From positions 4,336 through 19,784 of the forward strand of contig PMCR01000161.1 in the NCBI GenBank assembly GCA_003155465.1: a DNA stretch of 15,449 nucleotides, in the 5' to 3' direction. The notes under the pieces were generated by a model, which searched no databases, was not told the origin of the DNA, and saw only the letters and a program-made list of their open reading frames with translations. The DNA comes from Myxococcales bacterium. GTDB taxonomy: Bacteria > Myxococcota > Polyangia > Fen-1088. Made by a program: the position numbers and the translations under genes. Below, piece after piece: positions 1 through 5,598 of this stretch (the stretch's first letter is position 1; each line of letters starts with the position of its first letter).

Positions 1-510
1 GTGCCTGAAGAAAAAGCGATGGAAGCAGTCCTGGTGTCCGGTGTGACCGCCACCCGGGATGAGACGAAGATCACCATGGTCGGCATCTCCGATGCCACCG
101 GCATTCATTCCAAGGTGTTCAGGCCACTGGCCGACGCCGGTGTGGGTGTGGACACCATCGTTCAGGCCCTTTCTGCCGAGGGTCGCACCGACCTAACCTT
201 CACGGTCAGCAAGGGCGACAGCAAGCGGGCGCGCGAGCTTCTGGTCAAGCACTGCGCCGATTTCTGTCAGCCCGACCACATCCGCACGGTCGAGAATCTG
301 TCCAAGGTGTCGATCGTGGGCGTGGGCATGCGCTCGCACGCTGGCGTGGCGCTCAAGATGTTCGAGGCGCTGGCCAAGGAGAATATCTACATCCACCTGA
401 TCTCCACGTCGGAGATCAAGATCTCCTGCGTGGTCGACGGGAAGTATAGTGAGCTGGCCGTCCGCGCCCTGCATGATGCTTTCGAGCTTGGCGGCAAAGC
501 CTCGCTTTAG
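1..510 (+). CDS. lysC: Aspartate kinase, C-terminal regulatory part (5' end outside window)
   Basis: This is the last 169 codons of aspartokinase, which phosphorylates L-aspartate as the first step of the Lys/Thr/Met (and diaminopimelate) pathway in the cytoplasm. The catalytic amino-acid-kinase domain lies outside the window. What is visible is the tandem ACT regulatory region. ACT1 is at about residues 22-90 (motifs KITMVGISDATGIHSKVF and TDLTFTVSK). ACT2 is at about 100-165 (motifs VGVGMRSHAGVALKMFEAL and ISTSEIKISCVVD). These are near-signature motifs of the family, and ACT domains normally bind lysine and/or threonine for feedback inhibition. The frame is open from base 1, so the GTG at base 1 is probably just an internal Val codon; alternatively the segment could be expressed from an internal start as a separate beta subunit, as known in some bacteria. 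The stop is TAG at 508-510. No neighbouring biosynthesis gene follows. Confidence 0.95.
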   Translation: MPEEKAMEAVLVSGVTATRDETKITMVGISDATGIHSKVFRPLADAGVGVDTIVQALSAEGRTDLTFTVSKGDSKRARELLVKHCADFCQPDHIRTVENLSKVSIVGVGMRSHAGVALKMFEALAKENIYIHLISTSEIKISCVVDGKYSELAVRALHDAFELGGKASL

Positions 511-577
511 CTCGCTGTTTCGCCTGTGGAACAGAGGGGAGAAGAGAGGGCACCCAGTATCCCAGTTGCGGTAGTAT

Positions 578-582
578 GAGGT
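578..582 (+). promoter_or_regulatory. Shine-Dalgarno for the TTG-started TPR gene
   Basis: GAGGT lies 3 nt before the TTG at 586. With the in-frame TGA at 577-579 it fixes the start codon of the TPR gene. A TAGTAT box at 572-577 sits directly before it and could be a -10 element, but I see no matching -35 box. Confidence 0.5.
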
Positions 583-585
583 CCA

Positions 586-2607
586 TTGCCGCCTGACGTT
601 CCCGACATCAGCGAAGAGCTTCTGCTTGGACGCACGCTGCTCGAGCAGGGACACCTGGGCACAGCCCAGCGCGTGCTCCTGAAGGTGTGCCAGCAGCACC
701 CTGAGAACGCCGAGGCGTTTGGGGGGCTGGGAGACGCGTTGCGCCGCAAGGGCGACGAAGTGCGCGCGCGGATCATTGGCGACTATGCCGAAGACCTGCG
801 CACGCCGGAGGCAGCGGGCCACGGGACGCCGCCGATCGAGGTTCGGCCAGCTGAGATGCGAGGTACCCAGAGCCCAGCCGCAGCGCACCCAGCGCGGAAG
901 CCACCGCCGTTACCGGTCGTGTCGCGCGCCGAGATGGTCACTCCACGCGTCGAGATTGTTACGCCTCAGGCCGAAATGGTCACCCCGCGTCCCGCGCCCG
1001 TCACGCACTCGGCAGTGGCAGCCACGGGGCAGACGATGCCGCAACCTGGGGAGTTTAGCGGCGGGCGAGCATCAGCCCAGGACCAGGGCGCTTGGCCCCA
1101 GGCCTCGGGCAAGCCGGCTGCGAAGTTCGGAAAGGGGAAGTACCTGGCGGCCGCCGCGGCTCTCGTGTTGCTGGCCGGCCTTGGAATTCTCGGCTATCGC
1201 GTCGTCAAGGCGTCGCAGCGCCCCGGCTCCTCGCCGCGCGAGGAACTGGACAGCGCGCTGTCGTCTGGCTCGTTCGATCGCCTCATGCGGGTTCGTGATC
1301 GAGCGCGCGCAGCCCTTGCCGGTCCAGCGCCCGACGCCGACGCCCTGGTGCGGCTGGCGCTGACCGAAGCGTTCTTGACCCTCGACCACGGGGTGGCTGC
1401 GGCGAAGAGCGCCGATGAGGCGCTGCGGCGACTGCGTCCAGGTGAACGCCCGAACCCGCAGCGGCTGGCGCTGGTCGAGGCGGTGCGGGCGCTGCTTGCC
1501 CTGGCTGCCGGAGACCGCGACACCGCCAGGCAACACGTGGATGTTGGACTGGCGTGGGCCGCCGACAAGCCGCCGCCTGCATTGCTGCTCGCTTCCGCAC
1601 GGGTGCGTGTGTTGGCTGGCGACACCGCCGGGGCTGGGAAGGATCTGGACCTGGCTCTGCAGCTGGCCCCGGATTTTGCCCCTGCGGTCGCCGACTGGGC
1701 TGCGCAGCGGCTCGACAGCGGAGATGCAGTCGCCGCGCGCCGTGTGACGCGCGAGTTCCTTGCCAAGAACAAGACGGCGTCTCGCGTGCACTTGATGGCC
1801 GCCGAGGCCGAGCGCGCCCTGGGAGAAAGTGGTTGGACTAAACACATCGAGTCGGCGTGCCGCGGGGAGGGTCGGATTTCGCGCGCTCTTCGCGCAGCCT
1901 GCTCGCTCGCATCGGCTTTGGATGCGCGGCTCGACGGCGAGAGGTCAGCGGCCGTGCGCAGGGCGCGGGCCGCGGGTCAGGCTTCCGAGGATCCGCGCGT
2001 GCTGGCCGATTCCGCGCTCGCGCTGGCCTCGCTGGGCGAGATAGACGCTGCAGATGAGGTGCTGGCGCACGCGCGCAAGCTGGCCGACGGCTCGGCCGTG
2101 CCGCTGGACTGGGCCGATCTGGCGGTTCGTCTCGGGCGCGGCCAGGTGGGCGTGCTGGCGCATCCGGCTCCACGACCAGCCCAGCCCGAACGCCAACTGG
2201 TGGCCTTGCGGGCTTTGTACCTGAGTGGCGGGGGCGCGGCCATGGCCGTGGCCATCAAGAACGTGCCTGCGGGCCCGCGCGAGATCGACGCTGACCTGCG
2301 TACTTACATGGATCTGGGTCGTGAGGGCAGCCTATCCCCGAGCGATCGGGTCGCACTGGAACGACGGGCCGAACGGGGCGGCCCGGTCGCGGCCTTCGTC
2401 CTCGGGGTGCTGGCCGCGCGCGAGGACGACCACAAGCAGGCGGCAAGGCGGCTGGAAAAGGCATTGGCGGGCCATGGCGACGCATGCCGCGCGGCGCTCC
2501 TCTATCTGTCCGCGTTGCAGGCGCAGGACCGGCCTGGCCAGCCCAACCGCGCTGCCCTGCTTGCGCTCCACGCCCGCAACGAGCAGTGCCCGGTGCCGGA
2601 AATGTAG
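586..2607 (+). CDS. Membrane-anchored TPR-repeat protein, function unknown
   Basis: A 673-aa protein with three regions. An N-terminal cytoplasmic TPR-like segment (about residues 10-65, pattern LLLGRTLLEQGHLGTAQRVL...PENAEAFGGLGDALRRKGD) is followed by a Pro-rich linker (about 75-180). One hydrophobic helix (about 186-206, LAAAAALVLLAGLGILGY) follows, then a long Ala/Leu/Arg-rich helical domain (about 215-673) that reads as degenerate TPR/SEL1-type repeats. With no signal peptide and a basic segment before the helix, an N-in/C-out topology is inferred, putting the large domain in the periplasm. The start is TTG at 586: an in-frame TGA lies at 577-579 and GAGGT lies just upstream at 578-582, so no longer start is possible. 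The linker carries a triplicated MVTPR/IVTPQ/MVTPR pentapeptide (about residues 117-134). TPR proteins usually scaffold complexes; the partner is not evident from context. Confidence 0.85.
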   Translation: MPPDVPDISEELLLGRTLLEQGHLGTAQRVLLKVCQQHPENAEAFGGLGDALRRKGDEVRARIIGDYAEDLRTPEAAGHGTPPIEVRPAEMRGTQSPAAAHPARKPPPLPVVSRAEMVTPRVEIVTPQAEMVTPRPAPVTHSAVAATGQTMPQPGEFSGGRASAQDQGAWPQASGKPAAKFGKGKYLAAAAALVLLAGLGILGYRVVKASQRPGSSPREELDSALSSGSFDRLMRVRDRARAALAGPAPDADALVRLALTEAFLTLDHGVAAAKSADEALRRLRPGERPNPQRLALVEAVRALLALAAGDRDTARQHVDVGLAWAADKPPPALLLASARVRVLAGDTAGAGKDLDLALQLAPDFAPAVADWAAQRLDSGDAVAARRVTREFLAKNKTASRVHLMAAEAERALGESGWTKHIESACRGEGRISRALRAACSLASALDARLDGERSAAVRRARAAGQASEDPRVLADSALALASLGEIDAADEVLAHARKLADGSAVPLDWADLAVRLGRGQVGVLAHPAPRPAQPERQLVALRALYLSGGGAAMAVAIKNVPAGPREIDADLRTYMDLGREGSLSPSDRVALERRAERGGPVAAFVLGVLAAREDDHKQAARRLEKALAGHGDACRAALLYLSALQAQDRPGQPNRAALLALHARNEQCPVPEM

Positions 2608-2614
2608 TCTGGTG

Positions 2615-2643
2615 TTGACGGAGCACGGCGGCCAAGCTAAATC
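2615..2643 (+). promoter_or_regulatory. Candidate sigma70-type promoter for efp, near-leaderless
   Basis: TTGACG (2615-2620) is followed by a 17-nt spacer and TAAATC (2638-2643). Transcription would begin about 7 nt after the -10 box, only a few bases before the efp ATG at 2654. No Shine-Dalgarno-like purine run precedes that ATG, which fits a leaderless or very short-leader mRNA. The -35 is a good match and the -10 a weak one (3 of 6 to TATAAT). The yajC gene has the same arrangement. Confidence 0.4.
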
Positions 2644-2649
2644 CGCCGT
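2625..2649 (+). repeat. 7-bp inverted repeat around the efp promoter -10 region
   Basis: The arms ACGGCGG (2625-2631) and CCGCCGT (2643-2649) are perfect inverted repeats around an 11-nt centre, ending 4 nt before the efp start codon. It could be an operator-like dyad or a hairpin at the 3' end of the upstream TPR transcript. No T-tract follows, so it is not a convincing intrinsic terminator. Confidence 0.35.
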
Positions 2650-2653
2650 TCCA

Positions 2654-3226
2654 ATGTCCACCTACGATACCTCTGACATTCGCAAGGGACTGAAGGTCAT
2701 GATGGACGGCGTGCCGTACAACGTGGTCGAGTTCCAGTTTATCAAGCCGGGCAAGGGCGCGGCTTTCACTCGAACCAAGTTCAAGAACTTGCTCTCGGGC
2801 GCAGTCATCGAACGAAACGTCCGATCCGGTGAGAAGCTGGAAGAGGCCAACGTCGAGACCAAGACCATGCAGTATCTATACAAGGAAGGCGACAGCTTCG
2901 TCTTCATGGACACCAGCACCTACGACCAGGTGCACATCCCGTCCGAGACCATCGGGGAGGATGCCCTCTTCATGCCCGAGCAGATCGTGGTGGAGGTGCT
3001 GTTCTTCAACGAGCGCGCAGTGGGCGTGACCTTGCCCAATTTCATCGAACAGAAGGTCATGGCGACCGAACCCGGGTACCGCGGCGACACGGCCACGGGC
3101 GTGACCAAACCGGCCAAGATCTCCACTGGCGCCACCATCGCGGTGCCGCTCTTCATCAATGAGGGCGATACCATCAAGATTGATACGCGCAGTGGCGAGT
3201 ACCTGGAGCGCGTCGGACGCGCGTAG
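2654..3226 (+). CDS. efp: Elongation factor P
   Basis: A 190-aa cytoplasmic translation factor that binds between the P and E sites and promotes peptide-bond formation at polyproline stretches. The length matches the usual ~185-190 aa. The N-terminal KOW-like domain (about 1-65) contains the modification loop FIKPGKGAAFTRTK with the modifiable lysine at exactly position 34 (E. coli numbering also K34). The OB domains follow, with the family-typical PNFIEQKV, GYRGDTATG and the terminal IKIDTRSGEYLERV. ATG 2654 is chosen because MSTYDTSDIRKGLKVMMDG is the normal EF-P N-terminus; the frame is open further upstream only as an overlap with the TPR gene. No SD is visible before the ATG. The next gene encodes the lysyl-transferring enzyme EpmA, so this is the lysylated type of EF-P. 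EpmB (lysine 2,3-aminomutase) is not in the window. Confidence 0.98.
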   Translation: MSTYDTSDIRKGLKVMMDGVPYNVVEFQFIKPGKGAAFTRTKFKNLLSGAVIERNVRSGEKLEEANVETKTMQYLYKEGDSFVFMDTSTYDQVHIPSETIGEDALFMPEQIVVEVLFFNERAVGVTLPNFIEQKVMATEPGYRGDTATGVTKPAKISTGATIAVPLFINEGDTIKIDTRSGEYLERVGRA

Positions 3227-3245
3227 CGGACCGGAGGCTAGCTCT

Positions 3246-3442
3246 ACGGCTCTTGGGGAAATCTCCGGCCAGCGCAGCTCGGCCAGCGTGAGAGTGAGCG
3301 TGAGCGGTAGCGACCAGCGTGGAGCGGGCTGCGTGGGCGGCTCGCGTGAGCGGCCCGCGTCCGCGCTTTCCGCCTTTCGCGTACCGCCCACGAAGTCGCT
3401 CACGCCCTCGCACACGCGATCCGCGGGCCGGCCTTCGCTATT
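3246..3442 (+). repeat. Structured dispersed intergenic repeat, copy 1 (between efp and epmA)
   Basis: About 197 bp that recur in the same orientation at 14390-14582. Shared blocks, in order, include CCGGCCAGCGCAG (3265-3277), GTGAGCGGTAGC (3300-3311), CGACCAGCG (3311-3319), CCGCCCACGAA (3384-3394) and CCGCGGGCCGGCC (3421-3433), with indels between them. The two ends are partly self-complementary: GTGAG/GAGCG-rich left arm 3288-3306 against CGCTCAC...CTCGCAC right arm 3397-3413, with GGCC-rich termini, so a long imperfect hairpin is possible. It begins 19 nt after the efp stop and ends 5 nt before the epmA ATG, so it forms nearly the whole intergenic region. No protein is credible here; function is unknown (REP/MITE-like element, mRNA-end structure or attenuator are options). 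Confidence 0.75.
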
Positions 3443-3447
3443 GCACG

Positions 3448-4449
3448 ATGAACCCCGCTAGCAGGAAAGCAGGGATCGAAGCGCGGGCGAGGGTCAGGCG
3501 GGCCGTCCGGTCTTGGTTTGAGGGGCAGGGGTTCCTCGAAGTCGAGACGCCGGCGCGGGTTCCCTCGCCCGGCCAGGAGGTTCACCTGGAGGCCATCCCG
3601 GCAGGCGCGCAGCGGTATCTCATCACATCGCCCGAGTACCACATGAAGCGGCTGGTGGCGGCCGGCCTGCCGCGCATCGTGCAGATCTGTCGCTGCTGGC
3701 GCGGCGGCGAACGAGGTACGCACCACGAACCCGAGTTCACCATGATCGAGTGGTACCGGGCCGGCGCCAGCCTGGACGAGATCGCGCGCGACTGCGAGGC
3801 GCTGGTCGAGGCGGCGGCGCGCGCGGTTGGCCACTGGCCAGCGGTCGACGTGCCAGCCAGCCGGGGGCGCGAGGGCACGCCCGAGAAGCTTGCCGTGCAG
3901 GCACCATTCGAGCGGCTCACCGTGCGCGAGACACTTTCCCGCCTCGCCGGGATTTCCTTGCGCGGCGACGAGAATGTCGACGAGCTACGCAGCCTGGCGA
4001 TACGCGCCGGCTGCAACCTGGGCACAGCCGCAACCTGGGACGACATCTTCTTCCAAATCTTCCTCGACCGCGTCGAGCCGTACCTGGGCCGCGACCTGCC
4101 GACCTTCGTCTTCGATTGGCCGCTGCCCCTGGCCGCATTGGCCCGACGCAAGCCAGGCGATCCCCTGACCGTCGAGCGTTTCGAGCTCTACGCGGGCGGG
4201 CTGGAACTGGCCAATGCCTTTGGCGAACTCTGCGATCCGGTCGAGCAGCGGGCGCGTTTTGTCGAAGAGGCCAAGCTGCGCCGCCAGCAGGGCAGGGCGG
4301 TCTATCCCATCGACGAGAAGTTGCTGGCAGCCCTGGCCGAGATGCCGCCCACCTGCGGCGTGGCCCTGGGCTTCGACCGCCTGGTCATGCTGGTCACCGG
4401 CGCCGAGAGCATCCGCGACGTCATGGCGTTCGCGGACGACGAGGTTTGA
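3448..4449 (+). CDS. epmA: EF-P (R)-beta-lysine ligase EpmA (PoxA/GenX)
   Basis: A 333-aa paralogue of the catalytic core of class II lysyl-tRNA synthetase, lacking the anticodon-binding domain (E. coli EpmA is 325 aa). It activates (R)-beta-lysine with ATP and transfers it to Lys34 of EF-P. Class II motif 1 region: FEGQGFLEVETPARVPSPGQE (about 26-46). Substrate and motif 2 region: YLITSPEYHMKRLVAAGLPRIVQICRCWRGGERGTHHEPEFTMIEWY, with EPEFTMIEWY around residue 100. Motif 3: CGVALGFDRLVML near the C-terminus, preceded by ELYAGGLELANAFGEL. The start is ATG 3448, since upstream in-frame sequence is the structured repeat and the EpmA similarity begins here. No SD is visible. The gene lies 221 nt after efp, its substrate gene, and may be co-transcribed with it or read from a promoter inside the repeat. 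Confidence 0.95.
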   Translation: MNPASRKAGIEARARVRRAVRSWFEGQGFLEVETPARVPSPGQEVHLEAIPAGAQRYLITSPEYHMKRLVAAGLPRIVQICRCWRGGERGTHHEPEFTMIEWYRAGASLDEIARDCEALVEAAARAVGHWPAVDVPASRGREGTPEKLAVQAPFERLTVRETLSRLAGISLRGDENVDELRSLAIRAGCNLGTAATWDDIFFQIFLDRVEPYLGRDLPTFVFDWPLPLAALARRKPGDPLTVERFELYAGGLELANAFGELCDPVEQRARFVEEAKLRRQQGRAVYPIDEKLLAALAEMPPTCGVALGFDRLVMLVTGAESIRDVMAFADDEV

Positions 4450-4647
4450 CAGCGGGCATACCAGGGGGTGAAGGAGTTCGCGGCGCGGGCCGGCGTGGTC
4501 AGTCCGAACGTCCTTCGCGCCATCAATCCGCGCCACAACCCGACGCAGGAGACCCTCAACCGATTGCTGCGACCACTGGGCCTCAGGCTGAGCCTCACGC
4601 TGATCGAGGAGACCCGGGGGCAAGCGGGCGGCCTGAACGCCCGGTGA
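4450..4647 (+). pseudogene. Truncated HTH antitoxin remnant
   Basis: Directly after the epmA TGA, and in the same frame, comes an open stretch ending at TGA 4645-4647. It reads VKEFAARAGVVSPNVLRAI, then NPRHNPTQETLNRLLRPLGL, then RLSLTLIEE. This is the pattern of the C-terminal helix-turn-helix half of XRE-like addiction-module antidote proteins (recognition helix SPNVLRAI, then HNPTQETLNRLLRPLGLRLSL). Only about 60 residues remain, about half or less of a usual antitoxin. The only possible start is GTG 4468, which has AGGGGG touching it with no spacing. No toxin partner is attached. I therefore call it a 5'-truncated remnant, though a short expressed DNA-binding peptide is not excluded. It lies just upstream of the intact hicAB pair, suggesting that this spot has collected toxin-antitoxin genes. 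A frame fused to epmA by stop-codon loss is another possible origin. Confidence 0.55.
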
Positions 4648-4677
4648 AGAACATCTACGTCGCCATAACATTCATGG

Positions 4678-4683
4678 TATATT
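4678..4683 (+). promoter_or_regulatory. Candidate -10 box of hicAB, possibly leaderless
   Basis: TATATT sits in a short AT-rich island (about 4661-4684) that stands out in this GC-rich window. It ends 7 nt before the GTG start codon of hicA at 4691, so transcription would start at or next to the start codon. No SD precedes hicA. I do not see a good -35 hexamer at 16-18 nt spacing, so this remains tentative. Confidence 0.35.
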
Positions 4684-4690
4684 GACCAGC

Positions 4691-4879
4691 GTGACCTCGA
4701 CCGAAGTCATACGCGAACTCAAGCGTGACGGTTGGGTCGAGGCGAGGGTGCGAGGATCACATCACCATTTCACGCATCCGACGAAACCAGGGATCGTCAC
4801 CGTCCCGCATCCGAAGAAGGACATTCCGGTTGGCACCCTTGCGAGCATTGGGCGTCAGGCCGGCGTCAAACTGAGGTAG
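4691..4879 (+). CDS. hicA: HicA family toxin (mRNA interferase)
   Basis: A 62-aa protein of the HicA/YcfA family, with a dsRNA-binding-like fold that cleaves mRNA when released from HicB. The family signature is complete: ELKRDGWVEARVRGSHHHF (about residues 9-27) with the catalytic histidine in GSHH (His24), then HPTKPGIVTVPHPKKDIPVGT (about 29-49) and a terminal helix IGRQAGVKLR. Start GTG 4691 gives VTSTEVIRELK, matching the usual HicA N-terminus; an in-frame TTG at 4682 would overlap the probable -10 box. Nothing essential is missing, so the toxin looks active. hicB follows 5 nt later. Type II autoregulation by HicB or the HicAB complex at the AT-rich region upstream is expected from the family. 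Confidence 0.93.
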   Translation: MTSTEVIRELKRDGWVEARVRGSHHHFTHPTKPGIVTVPHPKKDIPVGTLASIGRQAGVKLR

Positions 4880-4884
4880 CAACC

Positions 4885-5316
4885 ATGCACTACACGGCAA
4901 TCGTTACGAAGGAAGGCAGGCAGACCTTGGTCGACTTCCCCGGCTGTCTGGGATGCCAGACGTTCGCCGATCCGGGTGAGGACATTGGCGCGCGCGCGGC
5001 GGAGGCTCTGATCGGATGGCTGGAAACGCACTTGGTGGCGGGGCAAGCGCCGCCCGAACCCAGGACGGTTCGGACGAAGGGTCGCGTGCGGGCTCTGCAG
5101 GTAGCGGTCCCGGCCAAGCTCGCCGTAAAACTTGCGCTTCGGTGGGCGCGCTTGCGTGCCGGGCTGACGCAGGTCGAGTTGGCGCGGCGGGCGGGGCTGA
5201 GCCAGCCAGCCGTGGCCCGCCTGGAGGATCCCGATCACAATCCCACCCTCGACATGCTCGAAAGAGTGGCCACCGCTCTGGGCGTACGCCTGGAGGTTGG
5301 TCTTCGCGCCGCTTGA
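4885..5316 (+). CDS. hicB: HicB family antitoxin with C-terminal XRE helix-turn-helix
   Basis: A 143-aa antitoxin. The N-terminal HicB domain (about residues 1-55; partial RNase H-like fold) has YTAIVTKEGRQTLVDFPGCLGCQTFADPGEDIGARAAEALIGWLE, with the typical FPG(C)...A..AL..WL pattern. A basic linker follows (about 56-85). The C-terminal HTH (about 86-140) contains LRAGLTQVELARRAGLSQPAVARLE and NPTLDMLERVATALGVRLEV, so this HicB is of the XRE DNA-binding class rather than ribbon-helix-helix. ATG 4885 is supported by GAGGT at 4873-4877, which overlaps the hicA stop codon. HicB should neutralise HicA and repress the operon. The HTH resembles the truncated antitoxin fragment at 4450-4647 (both have xHNPTxxxLxRxxxxLGxRLxx), so the two may share ancestry. 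Confidence 0.93.
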   Translation: MHYTAIVTKEGRQTLVDFPGCLGCQTFADPGEDIGARAAEALIGWLETHLVAGQAPPEPRTVRTKGRVRALQVAVPAKLAVKLALRWARLRAGLTQVELARRAGLSQPAVARLEDPDHNPTLDMLERVATALGVRLEVGLRAA

Positions 5317-5551
5317 CGGAACCGTCTGCCAGATCCGGCCTTTCTACTCCATTCCCTGTGTAGGGGAGCCCGCGCTGCCCAGGCACTAACCGGCGATCGC
5401 TTCCTCCAGCGGGACTTGGCGGGTCGAAACCCACCGGCTGGTGGGGGCGAGCACGCAGGGCGACCGCAGGTCGGCCATACACGGAACGTGATGCGTGATG
5501 CGGGCCGGTTGCATTTGCAGCGCGGTGGCTCAAGAATGCCTTGGTTTGCAG
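5317..5551 (+). other. Gene-free region between hicB and the fibre operon
   Basis: No credible coding sequence or RNA gene. It holds a perfect 6-bp hairpin with a 4-nt loop at 5430-5445 (CCCACC/GGTGGG) without a T-tract, and a tandem heptamer GTGATGC-GTGATGC at 5488-5501. The heptamer lies about 50 bp upstream of the candidate sigma54 promoter and could be an activator site, though this is speculative. Confidence 0.4.
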
Positions 5552-5566
5552 TGGAGAAGGCATTGC
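5552..5566 (+). promoter_or_regulatory. Candidate sigma54-type promoter of the fibre-kinase operon
   Basis: TGGAGAAGGCATTGC has the invariant GG (5553-5554) and GC (5565-5566) of -24/-12 promoters with exactly 10 nt between them, and the TTGC box is complete. The middle CACG of the consensus is not matched. Transcription would start near 5577, giving a leader of about 22 nt that contains the AGGAG ribosome site. A competing sigma70-like pair is TTGCAT (5509-5514), 17 nt, AAGAAT (5532-5537). Sigma54 promoters are frequent in Myxococcota, which raises the prior slightly. Confidence 0.35.
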
Positions 5567-5586
5567 GAACAACAGCTCACATTCCT

Positions 5587-5591
5587 AGGAG
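5587..5591 (+). promoter_or_regulatory. Ribosome binding site of the fibre gene
   Basis: AGGAG lies 7 nt before ATG 5599 and decides this start over the longer open frame that begins at 5416. The signal peptide begins exactly at 5599. Confidence 0.7.
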
Positions 5592-5598
5592 AAGAAGG

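Noticed and set aside
2225..2653. Long N-terminal extension of EF-P overlapping the TPR gene
   Set aside because: EF-P is a standard 190 aa from ATG 2654 with the normal N-terminus and K34 numbering; the upstream frame is a shadow of the TPR gene.
2876..3415. Minus-strand open frame whose translation resembles one at 14297-14692 (shared FVGGTR-AES and RWSL-LTLT-like strings)
   Set aside because: The similarity is entirely due to the two copies of the nucleotide repeat; the frames also run antisense into efp and the EF-hand gene. It helped to spot the repeat but does not indicate a protein.
3319..3447. N-terminal extension of EpmA through the repeat
   Set aside because: The extra residues are Arg/Pro-rich translation of the repeat, and EpmA similarity begins just after ATG 3448.
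5421..5445. tRNA T-arm-like GGTCGAAACC and hairpin
   Set aside because: The stem-loop geometry is wrong (no 7-nt loop with TTC), and I could find no acceptor, D or anticodon arm.
5430..5445. Intrinsic terminator after hicB
   Set aside because: Perfect 6-bp stem, but no T-tract follows and it is more than 110 nt after the stop.
5416..5598. Upstream start for the fibre gene
   Set aside because: A Sec signal peptide and AGGAG ribosome site point to ATG 5599; the upstream translation has no features.
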